Source: JBBRTJ01 sp038244535
GTDB lineage: Bacteria > Actinomycetota > Acidimicrobiia > Acidimicrobiales > Ilumatobacteraceae
Direction: 5' to 3'
DNA length: 8,210 nucleotides
NCBI GenBank assembly: GCA_038244535.1
Contig: JBBRTJ010000125.1
Location: forward strand, 1 to 8,210
Of this stretch, positions 1-6,572 are shown piece after piece; within the stretch, counting starts at the first letter, position 1; each line of letters starts with the position of its first letter. Made by a program: the position numbers and the translations under genes. Below the pieces are notes generated by a model. That model was not told where the DNA came from. It made no database searches and saw only the letters and a program-made list of their open reading frames with translations.

Positions 1-140
1 ACGTGCGGGTCCGTGACGAGGTGACCGCGGCCTGTGATGACGCCCTGCGCGGCGCCGAGGCCGACGACGCCGTACTCGTGACCGGATCGCTCTACGTGGT
101 CGGCGCCGCCCGCCCCCACCTCATCAGGTACCTCGCGTAG
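1..140 (+). CDS. folC: Folylpolyglutamate synthase / dihydrofolate synthase, C-terminal end (5' part outside window)
   Basis: Reading from base 3, an open frame of 45 codons ends at TAG (138-140) and has no start in the window. The protein end contains the run VLVTGSLYVVGAARPHL, which matches the usual C-terminal signature of FolC/MurC-like ligases (a 'TGSLYVVGEAR'-type strand and helix closing the C-terminal Rossmann-like domain). FolC adds glutamates to folates in the cytoplasm using ATP, and in many bacteria also makes dihydrofolate from dihydropteroate. The ATP-binding P-loop and ligase centre lie upstream and cannot be checked, so the bifunctional or monofunctional state is unknown. Position just before ndk agrees with the actinobacterial valS-folC-ndk-mreB gene order. 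The identity rests on one short motif plus context. Confidence 0.78.
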   Translation, partial: VRVRDEVTAACDDALRGAEADDAVLVTGSLYVVGAARPHLIRYLA

Positions 141-143
141 CCT
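138..143 (+). promoter_or_regulatory. Candidate -10 element for ndk (leaderless start)
   Basis: TAGCCT fits the actinobacterial TANNNT -10 pattern and sits 10 bases before the ndk ATG. A transcript from it would begin about 4 bases before the start codon or at it. No purine-rich ribosome binding site lies in 141-153, which fits leaderless translation. No convincing -35 is visible, and the first three bases are also the folC stop codon, so the match may be chance. Confidence 0.3.
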
Positions 144-153
144 CACCAGCCTT

Positions 154-570
154 ATGTCTGATCGTACCTTCGTCATCCTCAAGCCCGACGCCGTCGAGCG
201 GGGCCTCATCGGCGAGATCCTGGGGCGCTTCGAGCGCAAGGGCCTCGTCATCGTCGCCGTGGAGCAGCGCACGCTCGACGCCGGCCTGCTCGCCCGCCAC
301 TACGCCGAGCACGTCGGCAAGGGCTTCTACGACGACCTCGTGACCTTCATGAGCCGGGGCCCCGTGGTGACCGTGGTGCTCGAAGGCCCAGAAGACACCT
401 GGGAGGTCGTGCGCACGATGATGGGCGCCACCAACCCCCGCAAGGCCGCCCCCGGCACCATCCGCGGCGACCTCGGCACCCTCTTCACCGAGAACCTGGT
501 CCATGGCAGCGACGGCCCCGAGGCTGCCGTTCGTGAGGTCGCCATCTTCTTCCCCGACCTGTCACACTGA
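154..570 (+). CDS. ndk: Nucleoside diphosphate kinase
   Basis: This cytoplasmic enzyme moves the terminal phosphate of ATP to other NDPs through a phospho-histidine, balancing NTP and dNTP pools. The 138-residue length is normal for the family. Visible family features are the N-terminal strand with KPDAVERGLIGEIL (Lys10), Tyr50 and Phe58 near the nucleotide site, Arg87, the loop ATNPRKAAPGTIRGD with Arg104, and the active-site segment NLVHGSD with Asn114 and catalytic His117, followed by Glu128 in REVAIFF. The usual HGSDS motif reads HGSDG here: the first serine (Ser119) is kept and the second is glycine. The ATG at 154 gives exactly the family N-terminus (MSDRTFVILKPD). No Shine-Dalgarno sequence precedes it. 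It lies 13 bases after folC and 63 bases before mreB. A 126-residue frame on the opposite strand is a composition shadow. Confidence 0.97.
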   Translation: MSDRTFVILKPDAVERGLIGEILGRFERKGLVIVAVEQRTLDAGLLARHYAEHVGKGFYDDLVTFMSRGPVVTVVLEGPEDTWEVVRTMMGATNPRKAAPGTIRGDLGTLFTENLVHGSDGPEAAVREVAIFFPDLSH

Positions 571-594
571 CGGCTGCTCTGCGGGCGGTCGCAG

Positions 595-600
595 TAGGGT
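595..600 (+). promoter_or_regulatory. Weak candidate -10 element for the mre operon
   Basis: TAGGGT matches TANNNT and lies in the only sizeable gap before mreB. A start about 7 bases downstream would leave a leader of roughly 27 bases containing the mreB ribosome binding site. The closest -35-like sequence (CTGACG at 567-572) is 22 bases away, too far for a standard promoter, so this is tentative. Transcription through from ndk is equally possible. Confidence 0.22.
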
Positions 601-632
601 GCCGGGTTCCGGCTCCCTCGACGGGAGGCACC
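598..632 (+). promoter_or_regulatory. mreB leader with competing hairpins that cover the ribosome binding site
   Basis: Three inverted repeats overlap here. GCCGG (601-605) pairs with CCGGC (609-613) around a 3-base loop. CTCCC (613-617) pairs with GGGAG (623-627) around a 5-base loop. GGTGCC (598-603) pairs with GGCACC (627-632). The second and third stems both include part of GGGAGG (623-628), the mreB Shine-Dalgarno sequence, while forming the first would consume one base of the second. The pairings are exact in the sequence. Whether they fold or regulate translation is inference, and GC-rich DNA yields such repeats by chance. Confidence 0.35.
623..628 (+). promoter_or_regulatory. Ribosome binding site of mreB
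   Basis: GGGAGG lies 5 bases before the ATG at 634. It fixes the mreB start and is one of only two strong Shine-Dalgarno sequences in the window (the other precedes rodA). Confidence 0.8.
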
Positions 633-633
633 G

Positions 634-1666
<1,033 letters not shown>

Positions 1667-1668
<2 letters not shown>

Positions 1669-1682
1669 GGGCGGCCGCCCTC
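1667..1682. repeat. Perfect 16-base palindrome at the mreB stop / mreB-mreC junction
   Basis: GAGGGCGGCCGCCCTC is its own reverse complement and begins inside the mreB TGA stop (1666-1668). As RNA it could form a 6-base-pair stem with a GGCC loop, ending 11 bases before the mreC ATG. No T-run follows, so it is not a classical intrinsic terminator. It could tune mreC relative to mreB, slow the ribosome, protect an mRNA end, bind a protein as DNA, or be chance in GC-rich sequence. Confidence 0.5.
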
Positions 1683-1693
1683 GTCCACCACCC

Positions 1694-2734
1694 ATGGCTC
1701 CTCGGTTCAGCGGACGGCGCCGGGCGACGCTCGTCGTCCTCGTGCTCGCATCGGTCACCTTGCTGACCATCGACCAGCGCGGAAGCGGTCCGGTCGACAC
1801 CGCTCGCGGGTTCGCGGGCGATGTCATCTCGCCGATCCGTGGCGCGGCCGACACGGCCTTGTCGCCGTTCGGGAACATGTGGAACGGCATCTTCAACTAC
1901 GACGACGTGAGGCAGGAGAACGACCGCCTCCGCGCCGAGATCGACGCCCAGCGGGCCGCCTCCCTCGAGGCCCAAGCGGTGGTCAACGACTACAACGAGC
2001 TCCGCGCCGTCAACGGCTTGACCTCGCTCGCCGCGATCCCGTCCGTCACGGCGCAGGTCATCGGACTGCCGGCATCCAACTTCGAGCTCACCGTCGAGAT
2101 CGATCAGGGCTCGGCCAAGGGGCTCAAGGTGGGCATGCCGGTCGTCAGCGCCGGTGGCCTGGTGGGCCGGCTCGTCAAGGTCTACAACAACCGTTCGGTG
2201 GTGCGGTTGGTGACTGACCCGGACCTGTCGGTCGCGGTGAAGATCGTCCCGCCCCAGGCCGCACCGGGAGCGACCACGACCACGATCGTCGTGCCCCCGT
2301 CGACGACGGCGCCCCCGCTCCCGCCGTCGACGACGATTGCCCCCACCACGACGACACGCCGGGGGGCGAAGCCGGCCGTGACCACGACAGCGCCCGCGGG
2401 GGCAGTGACGACCACCCTGGCGCCCACCACCGTGGCGCCCACCACGACCACGACGAGACCCAACCAGCTCGACCGGGGCTCGATGCACGGGCGGGGCCAG
2501 GGGCAGGACCTCGGCATCGACTTCGTCGACAACGACTCTGGTGTGAAAGTCGGCGACGTGGTGCTCACCAGCGGCGTGCGCAGCAGCCTGTTCCCGCCCG
2601 ACATCTTGTGCGGAGTGGTCAGCGTGGCCACCCGCAACTCAGGGTCGCTGCAGCTCGAGGTGCACGTCGCACCGGCCGCCGACCTCGGCCACCTGAACTT
2701 CGTCAAGGTGCTGCTGTGGGCCCCGCCCCAGTGA
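1694..2734 (+). CDS. mreC: Rod shape-determining protein MreC, with a Thr/Pro-rich insert
   Basis: MreC is a bitopic membrane protein whose extracytoplasmic part activates PBP2-RodA and joins them to MreB through MreD. The 346-residue protein shows a basic N-terminus (RFSGRRR), one membrane helix (about residues 11-25), and a charged coiled-coil-like helix (about 69-108, YDDVRQENDRLRAEI). The beta-domain begins around 115 with VTAQVIGLPASNF and includes GLKVGMPVVSAGGLVGRL (143-160) and VVRLVTDPDLSVAVKI. Residues 186-256 are a Thr/Pro linker. The fold then resumes with VKVGDVVLTSGVRSSLFPPDIL (284-305) and GVVSV. The same frame is open back to 1334, but the upstream part overlaps mreB and lacks MreC features, so ATG 1694 is chosen. 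It has no clear ribosome binding site, so translation may depend on ribosomes finishing mreB 25 bases upstream. Family identity is firm from motifs and position between mreB and mreD. Confidence 0.95.
   Translation: MAPRFSGRRRATLVVLVLASVTLLTIDQRGSGPVDTARGFAGDVISPIRGAADTALSPFGNMWNGIFNYDDVRQENDRLRAEIDAQRAASLEAQAVVNDYNELRAVNGLTSLAAIPSVTAQVIGLPASNFELTVEIDQGSAKGLKVGMPVVSAGGLVGRLVKVYNNRSVVRLVTDPDLSVAVKIVPPQAAPGATTTTIVVPPSTTAPPLPPSTTIAPTTTTRRGAKPAVTTTAPAGAVTTTLAPTTVAPTTTTTRPNQLDRGSMHGRGQGQDLGIDFVDNDSGVKVGDVVLTSGVRSSLFPPDILCGVVSVATRNSGSLQLEVHVAPAADLGHLNFVKVLLWAPPQ
2249..2461 (+). repeat. Thr/Pro-rich low-complexity linker inside mreC
   Basis: This segment encodes MreC residues 186-256. From 191 to 256, 25 of 66 residues are threonine, and most of the rest are Pro, Ala or Val. 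The DNA is built of ACS-type threonine codons and short repeats such as CCGTCGACGACG at 2297-2308 and again at 2324-2335. It falls between the strand ending VAVKI and the segment starting RGSMHGRGQG, so it interrupts the extracytoplasmic beta-domain rather than capping an end. A disordered linker or an O-mannosylated stalk are possibilities. Nothing in the sequence decides between them. Confidence 0.85.
2418..2447 (+). repeat. Two tandem 15-base units in the MreC linker
   Basis: TGGCGCCCACCAC occurs at 2418-2430 and again at 2433-2445, a 15-base period that encodes consecutive APTTV / APTTT units. The whole-codon period means unit gain or loss by slippage would keep the frame, so the linker length may vary between relatives. 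Confidence 0.6.
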
Positions 2735-2753
2735 CGCCGAGCGTCCAGCGGCG
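2735..2753 (+). promoter_or_regulatory. Small inverted repeat filling the mreC-mreD gap
   Basis: CGCCG (2735-2739) and CGGCG (2749-2753) are exact inverted repeats with a 9-base loop. They start right after the mreC stop and end right before the mreD GTG. A hairpin here could limit mreD initiation to ribosomes arriving from mreC. The stem is only 5 pairs, so chance is a fair explanation. Confidence 0.25.
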
Positions 2754-3275
2754 GTGCTGAGCCTCACCGAGAGCCCATGGGTGCGCCTGCCTCTCGTGGT
2801 GCTGGTGGTCTTGTCGCTTCAACAGTCGCTCTTGACCCAGCTGCGCATCTTCGGGGTCGCCGGCGACCTGATACTGCTGATCGCCATCGTGAGCGGCCTG
2901 GTGGCCGGGGCCGAGCGCGGCGCGGTGGCGGCGTTCTTCATCGGCATCATGTTCGACCTCACCCTGCAGACGCCGTTCGGCCTCTCCGCTCTCGCCTACG
3001 CGGTCACCGCCTACGGGGTCGGGGTGCTGCAGACCGGGTACTTGCGCACCTCGTGGTGGATCGGCCCGCTGCAGGTGCTCGTGGCCAGCGCCGCCGCCAC
3101 TGCGCTGTACGGGATCGTGGCCACCCTGTTCGGGGCCCAGGGGATCATCACCGCGCACCTCATCGTGGTCATCGTCGTGGTGTCATCGGTCAACGCGCTG
3201 CTGTCACCGGTGGCGGCGCGCATCATGCGCTGGGCCCTCGTGCCTGACGGCCCGCGCCTTCGCCGGAGGGGTTGA
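2754..3275 (+). CDS. mreD: Rod shape-determining protein MreD (integral membrane)
   Basis: MreD is a small polytopic membrane protein that bridges MreC to the rest of the Rod complex. Its exact activity is not settled. The 173-residue protein is hydrophobic throughout, with likely membrane segments near 12-29, 38-53, 57-70, 76-94, 103-126 and 132-152 (five or six). The best family mark is the sequence around residues 55-88: ERGAVAAFFIGIMFDLTL followed by TPFGLSALAYAVTAYGVG. This fits the conserved MreD pattern of a glycine-rich helix ending in Asp, then PFGLSAL-Y---GY. The start is uncertain: GTG 2754 is the longest choice, 19 bases after mreC, and in-frame GTG 2781 has a possible GAGAG about 7 bases upstream. 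An ATG at 2777 is out of frame. The basic C-terminus (RLRRRG) suits a cytoplasmic end. The stop overlaps a possible TTG start of mrdA. Confidence 0.93.
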   Translation: MLSLTESPWVRLPLVVLVVLSLQQSLLTQLRIFGVAGDLILLIAIVSGLVAGAERGAVAAFFIGIMFDLTLQTPFGLSALAYAVTAYGVGVLQTGYLRTSWWIGPLQVLVASAAATALYGIVATLFGAQGIITAHLIVVIVVVSSVNALLSPVAARIMRWALVPDGPRLRRRG

Positions 3276-3292
3276 GCGGCCAGACTGTCCCA

Positions 3293-5338
3293 ATGGCCGG
3301 AGACTCGCCTCGCCTGAGGCTCGGAGTGTTGGCCATCGTGGTCGTGTCGTTGTTCGGCGCCCTGTTCAGTCGGCTCTGGTACTTGCAGGTCATGCGCAGC
3401 ACCCGCTTCGAGCAGACCGCCTCGATCAACAGCCTGCGCGACGTCCAGCTCCCCCCAATGCGGGGCCGCATCCTCGACAGCGCGGGCCGGATCCTGGCCG
3501 ACAACAAGCGGGTCCTGGTCGTCACGGTCGATCGCAGCGCGATTCGCAGCACCACCAAGCGCACGCAGCTGTTCGAGCGACTCGCTGGAGCGCTGCTGAC
3601 GCCGGTCCCCGAGCTCGAAGCGCGCTACAAGGACGCGAAGTTCGACCAGGTGCTCCCCTTGCCGCTCAAGGAGGACGTCGACGAAGAGACGGCTGCCTTC
3701 GTCAAGGAGCGCTATGAGGACTACCCGGGGGTCGAGGTCGTCGAGAGCTGGCAGCGGGTGTACCGATTCGCCCCCTACGCCGGGCACATCCTCGGCTACA
3801 TCGGCCGGGTCCCGGCCGACCAGAAGGCCGAGTACCTGAAGCTGGGCTACAAGCTGTCCGACTCGGTCGGCATCGCGGGCATCGAACGGGCCTACGAGCC
3901 CGAGCTCCGCGGCACGCCCGGCAGCCAGCGCATCGAGGTCGACGCCCAGAACCGCTTCGTACGGGTGGTCAGCGAGGTGCCGGCCAAGCCCGGTGACGAC
4001 GTGCAGCTCACGATCGACTTGTCGGCTCAGCAGCTCGCCGAGCAGACGCTGCAGAAGGGACTGACCGAGGCGCGCTCCCGGTCACCGAGGAACGAGCCCG
4101 ACAAGCGCTTCGCCGCCGAGGCGGGCTCGGTCGTGGTGCAGGACCCCTCCAACGGGAGGATCGTCGCGCTGGCGTCCAACCCGGCGTTCGACCCCCGTTG
4201 GTTCGTCAACCCGCTGCCCAAGGCCAAGTTCGACCAGTTGTTCGGTGACGGCAGGAACAGCCCGCTCGTGGACCGTGCGGTGCAGGGCGAGTACGCACCC
4301 GGCTCGACGTTCAAGCTCATCAGTGCCAGCGCCGGGCTCAGCAGCGGCACGATCGGTGCCGACGTGAAGATCGACGACACCGGCACGTACAAGGCCCCGA
4401 ACTGCACGGGTGGCCCTGACGTCTGCCCCACCCTGCAGAACGCCCAGAAGGTGGCCAACGGCCTGACCGACATGCGCAAGGCCGTCACGGTGTCGAGTGA
4501 CGTCTACTTCTACTCACTTGGCTACGAGCTCTTCAACCGGCCCGGCCAGGTGCTGCAGAACGAAGCCAAGGCCTTCGGGTTCGGGAAGCCGTCGGGGATC
4601 CAGTTGCCCGATGAGCACGCCGGACGCATCCCGTCGGTCGAGTCCAAGAAGTACCTCTATGACCGCAAGGTCATCAAGGAGGCGAGCTACAACCCAGGCG
4701 ACAACATGAACTTCGCCGTGGGGCAGGGCATCACCGCGGTCACCCCTCTGCAGCTCGCCAACGCCTACTCCGCCTTCGCCAACGGTGGGACCCTGTACAC
4801 GGCGTCGGTCGTGCAGGCGGTCCTGGTGGCCGGCACGCCGGATCTCACCTACGGCCAGGTCGACCTCTCCAAGGCCACGGTGCTGCGGGCGATCGAGATC
4901 AAGGTGGCGGGCAAGATCGATCTGCCTCCGGCTGTGCGTCAGCCGATCCTCGACGGGCTGGTCGGCGTGGTCAACAACCCGACCGGTACCGCCTACGACG
5001 TGTTCAAGGACTTCCCGCTCGACCAGCTGCCGATCGCGGGCAAGACGGGTACGGCGCAGGACGGGACGAAGGAAGCGGTCAAGGACGACTCGCTCTTCGC
5101 TTCGTTCGCGCCTTACAACGCTCCGAGGTTCACGGTCGTGGCCGTGCTCGAGAACGCCGGCTTCGGCGCCGAGGCCGCCGCCCCCGTGGTGAAGCGCATC
5201 TACCAGGGCCTCTACGCCATGCTGCCGAACTCGCCCGTCCAGCAGGCCACCCCGCTCGACCCGGCTTCGGTGGTCGCCGCCACCATGGCCCCGTTGCCCG
5301 ACGTCGGCACCCTGCTCGGCGTGACCGGGAGGGACTGA
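3293..5338 (+). CDS. mrdA: Penicillin-binding protein 2, elongasome transpeptidase (class B PBP)
   Basis: This membrane-anchored D,D-transpeptidase crosslinks the peptidoglycan polymerised by RodA during elongation. Numbered from ATG 3293 (681 residues), there is a short cytoplasmic end, one membrane anchor (about 10-31) and the start of the dimerisation domain with RGRILDSAGRILADN (57-71). The rest of the pedestal domain, including GHILGYIGRV, follows to about 230, then the transpeptidase domain. The three catalytic motifs are present: STFK (Ser338 nucleophile, Lys341), SSD (401-403, in the place of SxN and seen in other PBP2 proteins), and KTGTAQ (584-589). The frame also allows TTG 3272, overlapping the mreD TGA. 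GGAGG at 3265-3269 is only 2 bases from that TTG and about 23 from the ATG, so neither start is ideal. ATG is preferred for codon type. The stop overlaps the rodA start by one base. Only two cysteines occur (371 and 378). Confidence 0.96.
   Translation: MAGDSPRLRLGVLAIVVVSLFGALFSRLWYLQVMRSTRFEQTASINSLRDVQLPPMRGRILDSAGRILADNKRVLVVTVDRSAIRSTTKRTQLFERLAGALLTPVPELEARYKDAKFDQVLPLPLKEDVDEETAAFVKERYEDYPGVEVVESWQRVYRFAPYAGHILGYIGRVPADQKAEYLKLGYKLSDSVGIAGIERAYEPELRGTPGSQRIEVDAQNRFVRVVSEVPAKPGDDVQLTIDLSAQQLAEQTLQKGLTEARSRSPRNEPDKRFAAEAGSVVVQDPSNGRIVALASNPAFDPRWFVNPLPKAKFDQLFGDGRNSPLVDRAVQGEYAPGSTFKLISASAGLSSGTIGADVKIDDTGTYKAPNCTGGPDVCPTLQNAQKVANGLTDMRKAVTVSSDVYFYSLGYELFNRPGQVLQNEAKAFGFGKPSGIQLPDEHAGRIPSVESKKYLYDRKVIKEASYNPGDNMNFAVGQGITAVTPLQLANAYSAFANGGTLYTASVVQAVLVAGTPDLTYGQVDLSKATVLRAIEIKVAGKIDLPPAVRQPILDGLVGVVNNPTGTAYDVFKDFPLDQLPIAGKTGTAQDGTKEAVKDDSLFASFAPYNAPRFTVVAVLENAGFGAEAAAPVVKRIYQGLYAMLPNSPVQQATPLDPASVVAATMAPLPDVGTLLGVTGRD
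5327..5332 (+). promoter_or_regulatory. Ribosome binding site of rodA
   Basis: GGGAGG lies inside the last mrdA codons, 5 bases before the rodA ATG (5338-5340). With the TGATG stop/start overlap it settles the rodA start and points to tight translational coupling of transpeptidase and polymerase. Confidence 0.8.
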
Positions 5339-6501
5339 TGGCAACCACCGACCTGCGGCCCAGGCGGCCCATCGCCCACCTGAGCCGCAGCGCGGCCGAC
5401 CCGCTCACACACGTCGATTGGGTCCTGTTGGGGATCCTGGGGGCGCTGTCGGCGTTCGGGTTGCTCAGCATCTACGGCGCCCGGTACCAGACGCTGGTGA
5501 GCCAGGGCGAGGATCCGTACTCGTTCGTGAAGAAGCAGGTCCTGGCGTTGGCCGTGGGCGGCACGCTGATGCTGGCCCTCATGTTCTTCGACTACCGCCG
5601 GCTGCGGGAGCTGACCTGGATCCTCTACGCCGCCACGTCGGGGGCGCTGCTGCTGCTGATCCCGTACTCGCGGGCCGTCAACGGGACGTCGGCGTGGTTC
5701 AACCTCGGCCCGGTCCAGCTCCAGCCGGCCGAGTTCGCCAAGGTCACCCTCATCGTCACCCTGGCCGCCGTTGCCGCCGGCGGCCCTCGTACTTCAGGCC
5801 CCATCCCGCTCCGGCGATTCGTGGCCTGCCTCGCCGTGCTCGCCGTGCCCGGTGCCCTCACGCTCATCCAGCCCGACCTCGGCACCACGCTGTGCTACGT
5901 GGCCATCACCATGGGCGTGCTGCTGGTTGGCGGTGGCAAGCCCAAGCACATCGTGGCGGTCACCATCGTCGGGTTGCTGATGGCGACGGCGATCGTGGGC
6001 AGCGGCAAGCTGCACGGCTACCAGCAGGATCGACTCATCTCGTTCGTGGCCGACAACCGCGCGACCACCGACGCCAACCTCCAACTTCGCAACTCCGAGA
6101 CGGCGATCGGGCTCGGCGGCCTCACCGGCAGCGGCTTCAAGGAAGGCAGGATGACCAACGGCGGCTTCGTGCCGGTGGCCGAGAGCGACTTCATCTTCAC
6201 CACCATCGCCGAGCAGTTCGGGTTCATCGGTGCCTCGGCGCTGCTCCTGCTCTACGGCTTCCTGGCCGTGCGGCTCCTGCGGGTCGCCCAGATGTCTGGT
6301 GACATGTTCGGGTCGCTCGTCGCCACGGGTGCCCTCGCCTACCTGGTGTTCCAGGTCTTCGAGAACGTCGGCATGACCATGGGGATCATGCCGATCACGG
6401 GCCTTCCCCTTCCCCTGGTCAGCTACGGCGGATCGTCGACGGTGGCGTTCCTGGCGCTCATGGGCGTCGTGCAGAACATCCACATGCGCCGCTACGTCTA
6501 G
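5338..6501 (+). CDS. rodA: SEDS peptidoglycan glycosyltransferase RodA
   Basis: RodA is the multi-pass SEDS polymerase that builds glycan strands from lipid II and works in a complex with PBP2. The 387-residue protein has about ten hydrophobic segments (roughly 26-45, 65-83, 93-110, 133-147, 160-177, 180-197, 203-221, 291-315, 324-345, 360-380). SEDS landmarks seen are VNGTSAWFNLGPVQLQPAEF (114-133), IQPDLGTTL (177-185), the large extracytoplasmic loop with IGLGGLTGSGFKEG, the catalytic-region Asp284 in AESDFIF, and the C-terminal GIMPITGLPLPLVSYGGSS (349-367). The family usually has PE--TDF before this aspartate. Here it reads VPVAESDF, so the Glu two residues after the usual site is displaced. 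The ATG and GGGAGG site overlap the mrdA end. FtsW is the main alternative, but the position next to mreBCD and PBP2 favours RodA. The stop is followed by small inverted repeats and a fresh start region. Confidence 0.96.
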   Translation: MATTDLRPRRPIAHLSRSAADPLTHVDWVLLGILGALSAFGLLSIYGARYQTLVSQGEDPYSFVKKQVLALAVGGTLMLALMFFDYRRLRELTWILYAATSGALLLLIPYSRAVNGTSAWFNLGPVQLQPAEFAKVTLIVTLAAVAAGGPRTSGPIPLRRFVACLAVLAVPGALTLIQPDLGTTLCYVAITMGVLLVGGGKPKHIVAVTIVGLLMATAIVGSGKLHGYQQDRLISFVADNRATTDANLQLRNSETAIGLGGLTGSGFKEGRMTNGGFVPVAESDFIFTTIAEQFGFIGASALLLLYGFLAVRLLRVAQMSGDMFGSLVATGALAYLVFQVFENVGMTMGIMPITGLPLPLVSYGGSSTVAFLALMGVVQNIHMRRYV

Positions 6502-6541
6502 GACCGGCTCGGTCGAGGCCCGGCGGCTGGGATGACGGGCC
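6502..6541 (+). terminator. Possible hairpins after rodA (weak terminator candidate)
   Basis: Right after the rodA TAG, GACCG (6502-6506) and CGGTC (6510-6514) form an inverted repeat with a 3-base loop. GGCCCG (6517-6522) and CGGGCC (6536-6541) form a second with a 13-base loop. A competing pairing, CGGCGG (6521-6526) with CCGCCG (6543-6548), is also possible. No T-tract follows any of them, so termination is uncertain. They could instead stabilise the 3' end of the mre operon message. Confidence 0.3.
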
Positions 6542-6557
6542 ACCGCCGCCTGGCAGG

Positions 6558-6563
6558 TAACAT
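6558..6563 (+). promoter_or_regulatory. Candidate -10 element of the radical SAM gene (leaderless start)
   Basis: TAACAT matches TANNNT closely in an otherwise GC-rich spacer, and a start 7 bases downstream falls at about 6570, three bases before the ATG at 6573. No Shine-Dalgarno sequence is visible, which fits leaderless translation. ATGACG at 6532-6537 resembles a -35 box but is 20 bases away, longer than usual. This suggests a transcription unit separate from rodA. Confidence 0.4.
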
Positions 6564-6572
6564 CCAACGGTC

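Noticed and set aside
2249..2461. CRISPR-like or mobile repeat array
   Set aside because: The repeats are short, codon-phased, imperfect and fully inside an open frame, so they are protein low complexity and not an array.
2182..2706. 174-codon - strand frame with Val-rich repeats opposite the mreC linker
   Set aside because: The VVVVG-type runs are the reverse complement of the ACS threonine repeats of MreC, so they do not indicate a membrane protein.
4514..5344. 276-codon - strand frame opposite the PBP2 transpeptidase domain
   Set aside because: The + strand shows catalytic motifs including KTGTAQ here. The - strand translation is low in hydrophobic cores and His/Arg-rich, typical of a shadow.
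6502..6572. A small RNA or tRNA gene in the rodA-radical SAM spacer
   Set aside because: The 71 bases contain short inverted repeats only. No cloverleaf, anticodon arm or T-loop sequence could be found.
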